This document shows, piece by piece, positions 28,309-36,293 of a stretch of DNA of 64,000 bases (the stretch's first letter is position 1; each line of letters begins with the position of its first letter). This DNA is from Methanobacterium paludis (GTDB lineage: Archaea; Methanobacteriota; Methanobacteria; Methanobacteriales; Methanobacteriaceae). The DNA is taken from NCBI RefSeq assembly GCF_000214725.1, contig NC_015574.1, positions 2,047,001 through 2,111,000 of the forward strand, read 5' to 3'. The notes under the pieces are model-generated. The model did no database searches, was not told the DNA's origin, and was given only the letters and a program-made list of their open reading frames with translations. A program made the translations under genes and the position numbers.

Positions 28309-29436
28309 TCATAATGAAAAACTTCTAAGCGCCTTGTAAACCTTTCCAACAATCATTTTGGCAGAATAAACTGCATCTTCAAGAACTTTATTTGATGTCA
28401 CAACAGTTGCAACAGGCTCACCTTTTTCTATTATGACGTTTTTGTGGGGAATATCGTAAACTCCCTCAAAATCAAGGTTTCCAACAATGGAGCGCTCCTT
28501 TGCAAACACTATCATTTTTACAGCGAACTTTTTAGGGGTGGATACCTCCAAAAGTTCTCCCTGACACGCTTTTATATGGGCTTCAACCATGTTTATGCCC
28601 AGAGCTGCCTCAGCACATTCAAATGTTCCTTGAAAACGTGGGTTGACCTCAATAACATAAATATCGTCTCCACTGCGGATCATATCCACTCCATTTGATC
28701 CAACAAGATTTAAAGAGTTTACAACACCCTCTGCAATTTCAGAAGTTCCTAAATCATCAGTTGAAGGCGCGATATTTCCACAGTAGCCGTAGGGTTCAAT
28801 CTGGCCTAATCCTCTGCCAATTATTTGCCTACTTGTTAAAATTGTTCGGGCTTCATGCCCACCTGATAGTACTGAAGCACTGAGACTTTCACCTTCCACA
28901 ATTTCCTGAAGGATAGCTTCATTTAATGGGAAAGTTATATCTCTATCTTCAAGATTTCTTATGCCTATTCCTCCGGATCCTGAAAGTGGTTTCAGGAGGA
29001 ATTTTTTATCCTTAAATTCAGATGCAATTTCATATGCTTCATTTAAATCGTGAACAATATGGGTTTCTGGAAGTTTGAATTTCCCTTCAAGTTTCTTGTA
29101 AAGTTTGTATTTATCTTCAACACTCCCAACATCCTTATTTCCAATTATCTTATTTTTTGGGAAGTTTTCAGGTGATGCTCCAGATGTACATATTATAAAA
29201 TCAGTTTCAGTTATAAAGTCCTTTGCGAGATCTCTTAAAGCAACTGAATTAAATCCCTGTACAAATCTACCACAGGACTTGTAGGGTTTTTGGGATAAAA
29301 CACAGTTTCTGTAATCAGAACACTGCATTAAATCCTTTGTACAGAAGTAGTCAACAGAATAAACAGTATATCCAAGTTTTTTTAAAGAACAAGCTACGGG
29401 TCTTGTGTTTGCACCTACAACAAGCGCTTTTTCCAT
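28309..29436 (-). CDS. ATP-grasp domain enzyme
   Basis: A 375-residue ATP-grasp ligase. The N-terminal pre-ATP-grasp domain is Rossmann-like (KALVVGANTRPVACSLKKLG). The ATP-binding core has KFLLKPLSGSGGIGIRNLED and LQEIVEGESLSASVLSGG, and the metal-binding end is IYVIEVNPRFQGTFECAEAA. Such enzymes join a carboxylate to an amine via acyl phosphate; methanogens have several of unknown substrate. An upstream in-frame ATG at 29493 exists, but AAGGT seven bases before 29436 and the glycine-rich N-terminus fix this start. tRNA-Gln lies upstream. Confidence 0.8.
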   Translation of the reverse strand: MEKALVVGANTRPVACSLKKLGYTVYSVDYFCTKDLMQCSDYRNCVLSQKPYKSCGRFVQGFNSVALRDLAKDFITETDFIICTSGASPENFPKNKIIGNKDVGSVEDKYKLYKKLEGKFKLPETHIVHDLNEAYEIASEFKDKKFLLKPLSGSGGIGIRNLEDRDITFPLNEAILQEIVEGESLSASVLSGGHEARTILTSRQIIGRGLGQIEPYGYCGNIAPSTDDLGTSEIAEGVVNSLNLVGSNGVDMIRSGDDIYVIEVNPRFQGTFECAEAALGINMVEAHIKACQGELLEVSTPKKFAVKMIVFAKERSIVGNLDFEGVYDIPHKNVIIEKGEPVATVVTSNKVLEDAVYSAKMIVGKVYKALRSFSL

Positions 29437-29518
29437 GAAATTACCTTTATAACATTGATATATAAAATTTGAGGAAATAGAAATTTTAGTCATAATTTAA
29501 TTTGAGATATAAATTTAG

Positions 29519-29590
29519 CAGTCCCGAGCGGAGTCGAACCGCCGTCTCCGGCTCCAAAGGCCAGAAGGATTGCCACTACCCCACGGGACT
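29519..29590 (-). tRNA. tRNA-Gln (TTG)
   Basis: A full cloverleaf on the minus strand. The acceptor stem is AGTCCCG/CGGGACT with discriminator G. The anticodon stem CTGGC/GCCGG encloses the loop CTTTGGA, giving anticodon TTG. The T arm has GGTTCGACTCC. CCA is not encoded and no intron is seen. Confidence 0.93.
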
Positions 29591-29668
29591 AAAACTAAAA
29601 AAGACCGCACTGCGGTAATCTGTTTTTTGTACAGATGTCATATTTAAGTGTATCGACGTGATTTTATC

Positions 29669-30337
29669 CTAAAAATCCATTTTCTTATCACACAAATTAT
29701 TAAACCTGCATCTCCTGCACTTATTGGGATTTTTGGTGGGAATAAATTCTATATTTCCCAGTAAAAGTTCATGAACACGGTTTATAAGATTTATTGTGTT
29801 TTTCTCAGCTGCATCATCAAAGTAAGCGGACCAGTAAACATTATCCGTACCTCTCTGGCGCAGAGCCCCTATTATCTTTCTACCATCGTCAACCATGTCT
29901 TTGAAGGCCAGACAGTAGCCGTAAACCTGGTTGATGCTGGAGTAGTAGGGCACTGTTCCAGGTTTGTCATCGATGATTACAAATTCATCAGGGGTCATCC
30001 ACACTTCGTCTATGAACCCACGAATACCATAATGTGCAGAGAGGACTGGAAGTTCCCTTGAAAGGATCTCTGCACTTTGTGATGTTTCCAGCATCTCTTC
30101 AAATGTTGCAGGTTCTGCCCCTTCCCTGAAATTCGCCTCCAATGTGGCGTGTTCTGTTGTACCTTTAACCATGGCCCGGGTTGGTTTCACTTCAATGCCC
30201 TTGACGTTTTCAAGGTAAATACCGTATTCACAGAAGCCCTGCTTGTTGAGCCAGCTTATGGGAAAGTTGTTTTTGTTTTCGATTATCTTAACCTGGGATA
30301 TATTTGGGTGTGGAATGGATTTGCTGCCCTTTTTCAT
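29669..30337 (-). CDS. Cas4/RecB-like PD-(D/E)XK nuclease with iron-sulfur cysteines
   Basis: A 222-residue protein of the Cas4/RecB exonuclease type. The nuclease core shows GIRGFIDEVWMTPDEFVIID followed by DKPG and later YCLAF (Gx..D-DxK-Q/Y pattern). The C-terminus has the clustered cysteines PNKCRRCRFNNLCDKK, and a further cysteine sits early in KQGFCEYGIYLE, consistent with a [4Fe-4S] cluster. An upstream in-frame start at 30391 is possible, but GGGGA seven bases before 30337 favours the shorter form. No CRISPR array or cas genes are nearby, so it is likely a solo DNA repair or defence nuclease. Confidence 0.75.
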   Translation of the reverse strand: MKKGSKSIPHPNISQVKIIENKNNFPISWLNKQGFCEYGIYLENVKGIEVKPTRAMVKGTTEHATLEANFREGAEPATFEEMLETSQSAEILSRELPVLSAHYGIRGFIDEVWMTPDEFVIIDDKPGTVPYYSSINQVYGYCLAFKDMVDDGRKIIGALRQRGTDNVYWSAYFDDAAEKNTINLINRVHELLLGNIEFIPTKNPNKCRRCRFNNLCDKKMDF

Positions 30338-30590
30338 ATTATTATCCCCTAAATGGACATATTTTGAATTAAACTTATATTCGTCATACATTTATATGTT
30401 ACAGTTAGAGTCAATAAAATAAAATCATTGTGCAAGAGTGTATGATAAATAAACTAAAACTATTAATTTAAAATAAAAAGTTTGATCCATGCAGATTCAT
30501 AAAAAAAACTGGTTTTGAAACATCAAAGTTGTATCTTTATTCTGCTGATCTTTATTTCGTAACAATAACCCTAATTCATTCCTTTAACTC

Positions 30591-31175
30591 TTATTTACCC
30601 TCTTCATCCTGTTCTTTTTTGCCGCTGTTCCCTAAACGACTTTTTAAAGTGGACCAGATATCTTTATCCTTCTGCATGTTGAGTTCATCTTCCAGGATCT
30701 TGCTCTTTTCAACTTCAAGGTCATGTTCCTTCTTCAAAAGATAGTACTTGGTCTTTTTATCTTCAAGCTGCCTTGAAAGTTCGTTATTTTTTTCTTCCAG
30801 GGTTTTGATCCGTTCATCCTCAAGCCGCAGCTTCTTATTGGTTTTAGCATTTTTAGAGACAGCAGCCTTGTAGGATTTTGACAGTTCGTTGTGTTTCCAC
30901 TCAAGTTCTGCAAGCTCCTTTTCATAATCCTCCATACTGTTTCGATATCCCTTAAGATTATCCAGGTAGGCACCCAGTTCAGACACTTCTTCTCCCACTA
31001 ATTCACTGAACTGTTTTTTGGGTATTATGAAAACTTCTTCGCTACACTCCATATCATCAGACTTTTTTAGAGGTATAAGATACTGATTGTACTCATAGAT
31101 CTTAGTTCTACCCCCAACCGTCTTTTTGGTCCTTTTTTTATAGCATTTAACAGCCGATTTTATTACCTTTACCAT
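30591..31175 (-). CDS. coiled-coil protein, unknown function
   Basis: A 194-residue basic/acidic protein. The N-terminal third has beta-type sequence (VGGRTKIYEYNQYLIPLKKS). From about residue 85 to 175 it is a heptad-rich coiled coil. GGAG eight bases upstream supports the ATG at 31175. No domain recognised; perhaps a scaffold or DNA-associated protein. Confidence 0.6.
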   Translation of the reverse strand: MVKVIKSAVKCYKKRTKKTVGGRTKIYEYNQYLIPLKKSDDMECSEEVFIIPKKQFSELVGEEVSELGAYLDNLKGYRNSMEDYEKELAELEWKHNELSKSYKAAVSKNAKTNKKLRLEDERIKTLEEKNNELSRQLEDKKTKYYLLKKEHDLEVEKSKILEDELNMQKDKDIWSTLKSRLGNSGKKEQDEEGK

Positions 31176-31509
31176 CAACACTACTCCAATTACAATTCAC
31201 AGCCATAATAAGTTATTTAATCTTTACTAACACTATTAAGATCAATCCTTTTATAATTAACTTCTTTATATCTTTTTTACAAATTCTAATGTAGAACACA
31301 TTATATTTGGAGGGTTTACTTTTATCTTTTTTGATTTTAATTGTGTAAAGCCGACGTTAATGATCTACCTTACTTATCATTAATATCAACATCTCAAAAC
31401 TGAAAAATATTTTCTAAAAGAGTTTTTGAAGTCTCTTGATTTTTGAATATTTCTAGAAAGGAATTAAAAAAATACTGTAAGTGAAAAAAGTTAAAAAACT
31501 AGAAACTTC
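31176..31509. other. intergenic, AT-rich
   Basis: A 334-bp region between two minus-strand genes. T runs just downstream of cbiQ may terminate it. No gene or clear inverted repeat seen. The ATPase gene expected after cbiQ is absent here. Confidence 0.45.
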
Positions 31510-32307
31510 TTAAATAAGAGAAGAAAATTTCATAAATTCCAGACCCAATATTAAAGCTATGGTTACACCTATAAAGATAAAATCTCTTGACTCAAGCTTT
31601 TTGCTTGCACTGTAGATTTCTGATTGTTCCGAGTAACCCCTACTTAGCATGCTGAAGTAAGCTGTTTCTCCCTTTTCAAATGCGCGCAAGAACATCATAG
31701 CTATTGTGTAAGCTACCTGTTTTACTCTCCACAAGTACGCTGTTTTCCTGTTAAATATGTCAAAATTTCTACTTTTTTGAGCATTTCTTATCCTTTCAAG
31801 TTCATCGTAGAACATGAATAGGTACCGGATAAAAAGGCTGAATATCATTGCTAAATCCCGGGGCATTCCCAGTTTCTTAAAAGAATCAACAACTTCTTGC
31901 ATTGGACTTAAAGATGATAAGAGCACTATACAGGTCAATGAAACAACCAACCTAGACATCAACAAAATTCCAAATGTAAGTCCTTGTGATGTAACACTTA
32001 TTCCTAAAGGTAAAGTATAAATGATCGTACCTGGATGTATGAATGGCTGAAATACAGCTATTGCCCCACCGAACGGTAGTATCAACAATATTTTCATAAA
32101 GGAATCTTTAAGAGAAAGATGTGATACTGATATGAGTGCTGTTAAATAGATCTCCATGAGAGCCAGAACGATCAGATCTGTAGTATAAACAGCGTATACT
32201 ATAAGAGCTATCAAAATCACCAACTTAACCCTACCATCCAAGGCATGAAGAACACTGTTCTTTTGGGTTATTTTTTCAAGTTCGATGATCGATCCTATTC
32301 CACTCAT
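31510..32307 (-). CDS. cbiQ: ECF transporter transmembrane (T) component CbiQ
   Basis: A 265-residue integral membrane protein with about five or six transmembrane segments, the T component of a cobalt or nickel energy-coupling-factor transporter. Its coupling helices are seen in RNAQKSRNFDIFNRK and GETAYFSMLSRGYSEQ (Ala/Ser-Arg-Gly motifs that dock on the ATPase). It is third in an operon after cbiM and the PDGLE gene. No CbiO ATPase gene follows; the next gene downstream is an unrelated coiled-coil protein. Confidence 0.88.
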   Translation of the reverse strand: MSGIGSIIELEKITQKNSVLHALDGRVKLVILIALIVYAVYTTDLIVLALMEIYLTALISVSHLSLKDSFMKILLILPFGGAIAVFQPFIHPGTIIYTLPLGISVTSQGLTFGILLMSRLVVSLTCIVLLSSLSPMQEVVDSFKKLGMPRDLAMIFSLFIRYLFMFYDELERIRNAQKSRNFDIFNRKTAYLWRVKQVAYTIAMMFLRAFEKGETAYFSMLSRGYSEQSEIYSASKKLESRDFIFIGVTIALILGLEFMKFSSLI

Positions 32308-32356
32308 ATTTTTCCTCTTTTAGTTATTATTTCTAAAAAAAATAAAAATTGAAAGA

Positions 32357-32662
32357 TTATTTAGATTTTTCAATGGGTTTCCTTCTTTTAAGTACTACAG
32401 AAACAAAGTACCCCAGTCCAAGTGCAACTAAAACTCCGACAATTAAAGCAACTACTCCTGATAAAGGACCGTCGCCTAATACGGGTATAACATAATCCTT
32501 GAAAGGTGCTTCATAACTTCCAGACTCACTGGTCGTAGATATTTGTTCTGCAGACTTTTCCAATCCATCCGGATTACCTGAAGCTATGAAAGGCGCAAGA
32601 ACGGCAATAATCCCACAAACTATTAAACCCACAACGATTAATTTTTTGTCTTTAGGAGTCAT
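32357..32662 (-). CDS. PDGLE-domain (CbiN-like) component of metal ECF transporter
   Basis: A 101-residue protein with two transmembrane segments flanking an extracellular loop that contains the diagnostic NPDGLEKSAE sequence. It plays the part of CbiN/NikN, required with CbiM for cobalt or nickel uptake. Its start codon overlaps the end of cbiM by four bases, implying translational coupling. Confidence 0.85.
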   Translation of the reverse strand: MTPKDKKLIVVGLIVCGIIAVLAPFIASGNPDGLEKSAEQISTTSESGSYEAPFKDYVIPVLGDGPLSGVVALIVGVLVALGLGYFVSVVLKRRKPIEKSK

Positions 32663-33360
32663 TTTGCTTTCACCTCAGTAAGGTCCGGTTCTGGTTCTAC
32701 ATCAACTGTTTTTTTCTTGGTGTTCCAAGCTAATAGATCTGGCCGCAGTTGTTCAAGAGCAAGTATCACCACCACAGTTAAGACGCCCTCTATTACACCA
32801 ATCACAGAGTGATAAAGACCCATGAACATCAATCCTAATCCTAATGGGAATGTTCCAGCCAACCACATTTCTACTGCAACCGCTTCAGCGGCTATAAATA
32901 TGGATAACCATGATGCTATGAATATTGAAGCTATTTTAGCTTTATTTTCAGAAACTATTTTTCCCAGTGGTTTTCTGAGAGCTTTAAATGAGTAAAGTCC
33001 CACACATCCACCTATAATTCCCATATTCAATACATTGGCACCCCAAGCTGTTACTCCCCCATCTCCAAAAACCAAAGCCTGAACAAGTAACACCAATGCA
33101 AATATTATAACCGCTGATTCAGGAGCCATAAATATAATAGCTACCAACGCTCCACCTACCATATGTCCACTTGTTCCCCATGGTATAGGGACGTTCATAG
33201 ACATTATGGCAAATATACCTGCGGCTAAAACTGCCATTAAAGGAACTCTCTTTTCATCAAGATTTTTTCTAGCCCACCGCATAGAAAAGTACAATGCCAC
33301 AAAGGTTATAACCATATATATGGGCCATTGCCAAGATAAAAATCCATCTGGTATATGCAT
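32659..33360 (-). CDS. cbiM: ECF transporter substrate-specific component CbiM
   Basis: A 233-residue integral membrane protein with seven or so helices. It starts MHIPDGFLSWQW, where the N-terminal Met-His and following PDG bind Co(II) or Ni(II). Further signatures are NVPIPWGTSGHMVGGALVAI and the late MGLYHSVIGVIEGVLT. AGGAGG is spaced normally before the ATG. Whether the ion is cobalt or nickel cannot be decided; methanogens need both for cobamides and F430. Confidence 0.92.
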   Translation of the reverse strand: MHIPDGFLSWQWPIYMVITFVALYFSMRWARKNLDEKRVPLMAVLAAGIFAIMSMNVPIPWGTSGHMVGGALVAIIFMAPESAVIIFALVLLVQALVFGDGGVTAWGANVLNMGIIGGCVGLYSFKALRKPLGKIVSENKAKIASIFIASWLSIFIAAEAVAVEMWLAGTFPLGLGLMFMGLYHSVIGVIEGVLTVVVILALEQLRPDLLAWNTKKKTVDVEPEPDLTEVKAK

Positions 33361-33398
33361 TATTCATCCTCCTTTTATTTTTATAGAAAACAAAAGCT

Positions 33399-33454
33399 TA
33401 TAAATGTTTCATATGGTATTACTCAACCTTTATTTTAGAGGGTTAATGTAATAC
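33399..33454 (-). promoter_or_regulatory. cbiM promoter with candidate metal-responsive operator
   Basis: TTTATAAG on the minus strand near 33399-33406 is a likely TATA box for cbiM. Just upstream, GTATTAC (33416-33422) and GTAATAC (33448-33454) form a perfect seven-base inverted repeat with a 25-bp spacer. Such two-half-site arrangements are typical of NikR-like or other metal repressors, but the spacer is longer than in known NikR sites. Confidence 0.45.
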
Positions 33455-33540
33455 TCACTCAAAGCATTTTTTAAAGCTTTTTAGCCTCATAAAGAGGTTA
33501 CTGAACTTTTATAATATAAATGTTTCTATAGGTATTACTA
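33400..33540. repeat. two 25-bp direct repeats upstream of cbiM
   Basis: Bases 33400-33424 and 33516-33540 match at 20 of 25 positions: ATAAATGTTTC, a six-base palindrome (CATATG or CTATAG), then GGTATTACT. The mismatches lie in the palindromic centre and the last base, so the shared ends look selected. Confidence 0.5.
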
Positions 33541-33818
33541 TTTTTAGATTTCAAAGAATAAAAATAATACATAACTTATTACTAAAACCCAAATTTAAGG
33601 AATAAAGGTAATAAATCCCGTAGATAACAAGTTCCTTGTATATAATGAAATGATTTAATGAAACCATTTTACAGAAATTTTAAATTCATTTCATATACCT
33701 TTTTTTTATTCCAATTTATCTATAAACTAAATTAAAATGAGTAAACACACAGAACACTTAAACCTCTAAAATATAAAAAAATTAGAATATAAACTTATAT
33801 TGGCTTAATCTAACATTA

Positions 33819-34208
33819 TTAAACCGACCTTCCTACCAGGACAACTTCAAACTCATCCATATCCACACTTCCTATTGTACGCAAACATTCCTCGCCATGC
33901 ATCTTTTTGAGCTCATCCGGACTTATACCACTGGTTTCTTCAAGACCTCTGAGGAAATATTTGAAATCAGGACCTAATTCTTCCCTTATTCTGTAACCCC
34001 TCCCAAGACACATAAGGTCTTGCTGGTCGAATTGGGATGTTAAATCCTTTATTTTAGCCTGTAAAACTTTTGTGGGATATTTATAAGATCCCATCTCCAA
34101 TGCAACTACAATGTGCAACGGGATTTCCAGTTCCCTTGCAAGTTCAGCCTGTGTTTTTCCTGTGTTTTTCCTGTAGCCCAAAACTAAATACTTTAACCCA
34201 TCTTCCAT
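33819..34208 (-). CDS. small XRE-type helix-turn-helix protein
   Basis: A 129-residue putative regulator. The N-terminal half has a cro/C1-like helix-turn-helix: RKNTGKTQAELARELEIPLH with the recognition region IVVALEMGSYKYPT. The C-terminal half (ELGPDFKYFLRGLEETSGIS) is helical and unknown. AAGGAGGC is placed eight bases before the ATG. A strongly structured element lies 75 bp upstream and may be its leader. Confidence 0.65.
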   Translation of the reverse strand: MEDGLKYLVLGYRKNTGKTQAELARELEIPLHIVVALEMGSYKYPTKVLQAKIKDLTSQFDQQDLMCLGRGYRIREELGPDFKYFLRGLEETSGISPDELKKMHGEECLRTIGSVDMDEFEVVLVGRSV

Positions 34209-34716
34209 GGTTTCTGCCTCCTTAAAAATTTAATTAACTCATAATTTTTAATATTTTTAAATTAAGTTCTATTGTTAGGAATGAGTATATACAGGGCATC
34301 ATCGGATACATTTGAGCGAATGATTCAGATATGCCCCATATATACTTTAATTTACGTAGGGATCCAACTAAATTTTGCTTATTGGATCCCCTCGTCTACA
34401 CCAAGGAGGAAATGGTTTGGTGAAATTAATAATTAATAAAATTCTTTCAAATTCATTTAATTCACATTACTTAAACTGTTTTTCTTCCTAACATTCAATA
34501 CTTGGTCTTTTTAATATTTAATACTTTCTAATTAATTTTTATTATTACTTTTGGCCCAAAATTCAGGTCCTTTGTAATACCAAATATGTTTTTAATACTA
34601 TTTTAAAATTAGGACTGTATTTTAGTACCAACACATGAAAACAGATTAATATTTCATAGTTTAAAAAAAGTTTAGGGAAAGATATCTAATCTTTCCATGT
34701 GCTTGTTTTTCTGAAA
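34209..34716. other. intergenic between HTH gene and broken lipoprotein gene
   Basis: A 508-bp region containing the structured element at 34284-34422. The remainder (34423-34716) is AT-rich with no gene seen. Confidence 0.5.
34284..34422 (-). ncRNA. candidate structured RNA or leader with three hairpins
   Basis: Three inverted repeats occur in 139 bp. Outer stem: 34284-34299 with 34331-34346, 16 positions. Middle stem: GGGATCCAA (34359-34367) with TTGGATCCC (34382-34390), perfect. Third stem: CACCAA (34399-34404) with TTGGTG (34417-34422). Read as minus-strand RNA, the two mismatches of the outer stem become G-U pairs, giving 16 continuous pairs, and the middle stem gains a G-U pair at each end (11 pairs). 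On the plus strand these would be A-C mismatches. A TATA-like TTTATTAAT at about 34434-34442 (minus) would start transcription near 34412. It lies upstream of the HTH gene. Confidence 0.5.
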
Positions 34717-35171
34717 TTAAGGTGTAATTATTTGAATAAATCCTTTGGCATTAACGTTGACAATTAAAATGCCTTTTACTTGTGTATTATTAAAAGTAAA
34801 GTTTTCGGATAAGGGATTGGTTTCATTCGCTAAATTAATAGTTTTCTGGACAACGACGCTTTTGTTATAACCTGCTATAAAGTCTGTATTGTTTCCATTT
34901 ATGGCAACAGTCACTGGAACAGTATTTAAAAGGTATATATTCACATATGATGTATTCAAATTAGGGTTAAGTTTCGTCAAATTTTCGCATTGAACCTTAA
35001 TGCTACTTGTTCCATTAGGTACTGTGATATTTTGTGCACCTATGTAGTTTGGAAATTGGCCCGATAGATTGTATTGATATAATATAATATATTTTCGTTG
35101 TTTATACAACCTGATGCAAAAACAACAATCAATATGGATATTGCTCCTATAATCATTATTCCAGCTTTCAA
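34717..35171 (-). pseudogene. frameshifted secreted lipoprotein
   Basis: A lipoprotein gene split over two frames. The 5' part starts at a TTG (35171) with AAGGAG seven bases upstream and encodes a lipoprotein signal peptide ending in the lipobox VVFASGC, then stops at about 35040. The rest of the protein, an asparagine/threonine-rich beta-type domain (PNYIGAQNITVPNGTSS onward), is open in another frame down to 34717 and has no start of its own beyond a TTG within the lipobox region. The shift falls in the AT-repeat-rich stretch around 35060-35100. It may be a recent mutation, a sequencing error, or slippage-controlled expression. Confidence 0.65.
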
Positions 35172-35479
35172 AGAATCTCTCCTTATTATTAAAAGATTCA
35201 CTTATATTACGCTTATAATTCTATAAAAAAATTGATATATATTTTTTGATAATAATCTTCTTAAAAAAACATAAAGTAACACCAAAAATAACTGTACATC
35301 TACAATAATGCAAAGTCGGAATTTCATTTTGTTTAAATAGAAAAAGTCCCAATTCCCTTTTTTATTTAGAAAGCTTTCTATTTTATAATTCAAAATAAAT
35401 AGTTATTTACATTTTAAAATAAATATATTTATTATAGTATGATAAAAATTAGGGGATTAAAATCAAAGGAGGTGAAAAA
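35172..35479. other. divergent intergenic region
   Basis: A 308-bp region between the lipoprotein gene and a small membrane protein gene. It contains the perfect 16-bp palindrome AATAAATATATTTATT at 35418-35433, which includes a TATA-like core for the plus-strand gene. An ORF on the minus strand here has no ribosome binding site and is not called. Confidence 0.45.
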
Positions 35480-35638
35480 ATGGAACCTGCAAAAATGAGC
35501 GGTAGCGCGATGTTAGTGCTCGGTATTATTATCGCAATTGTCATCGTCTTACTTCCCTCCTTTATATACATTTATGCATGGTTAGCTGCAATATTGCTGA
35601 TCATTGGTGGCCTTTTTACAATGTTGGCTGGGGGCTAA
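35480..35638 (+). CDS. small membrane protein, 52 aa
   Basis: A 52-residue ORF with a perfect ribosome binding site (AAAGGAGGTGA, five bases before the ATG). It encodes two hydrophobic helices (MLVLGIIIAIVIVLLP and WLAAILLIIGGLFTMLA) with an intervening tyrosine-rich turn. The strength of the translation signal and the two-helix design support a real gene. Function unknown. Confidence 0.7.
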   Translation: MEPAKMSGSAMLVLGIIIAIVIVLLPSFIYIYAWLAAILLIIGGLFTMLAGG

Positions 35639-36293
35639 TTTTAAACCTTGAGAACTTAATCTTTTTATTTTTTTTAAGTGTTTTAGTAAACAAGTTACCT
35701 CAAGATTTTCATAAATGTTTTGAACATAAAAAAACCCCTCTTCATAGTATGTATAATTTTTTTCTTCGTTATAGTTCAGTTAAACGAAATAAGTTTACAG
35801 ATTTTGAAAATAAATTTTTTAAAGATCCTAATCTGACCTTTATGGTTAATGATAATTGAACAGTTTTTAGGGTTATGTTTTGTAATTGGTTTTATGTGAT
35901 TATATTAATACTAATTAAAGTATATTTATTATTTGAGTATGTTTACATGTATAAATCTGTTCAATATGGATTTGTTTTTTGGTAGGATAGCTTTTTTAAT
36001 TTTAGAATATGATTATTCACTATAATTGTCCTTATTTACGGTCATTGAACCGAAAGTTTTATATTTCGTAATGTATTACCTTGATCTTGGATATGAAATA
36101 ATGTATTAAAATTGAACACCGTAGTTTACATAAAAAAACCGCCAATAGCTAGTACTTTCACAAATCTTCACAAATACTTTTTAATTATCCTTTTTTGTGA
36201 ATTTTGGAAAGTTTTTACTAATTTTCATTTATAAGTCAATTTAATATCCAATTATTTCATCTCCGGAAATACAATAAAGGAGGTAAAAAAGCA
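35639..36293. other. long intergenic region before the surface-protein gene
   Basis: A 655-bp AT-rich stretch. Overlapping reading frames at 35639-35859 lack any translation signal. Two copies of TAATGTATTA occur at 36069-36078 and 36099-36108, exactly 30 bp apart; the first is part of the palindrome GTAAT-GT-ATTAC. These may be operator sites for the downstream secreted protein. Confidence 0.45.

Larger units (their letters stand above)
33361..33818. other. intergenic upstream of cbiM
   Basis: A 458-bp region holding the cbiM promoter, the repeats described separately, and an imperfect inverted repeat (GTATATAATGAAATGA at 33638-33653 against TTCATTTCATATAC at 33685-33698). No ORF seen. Confidence 0.5.

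Noticed and set aside
35202..35393. Minus-strand ORF of 63 codons
   Set aside because: No ribosome binding site, low-complexity hydrophobic sequence in AT-rich DNA, between two genes with good signals.
35578..35859. Plus-strand ORF of 93 codons
   Set aside because: It overlaps the well-supported small membrane protein gene in another frame, has no ribosome binding site and has unlikely composition.
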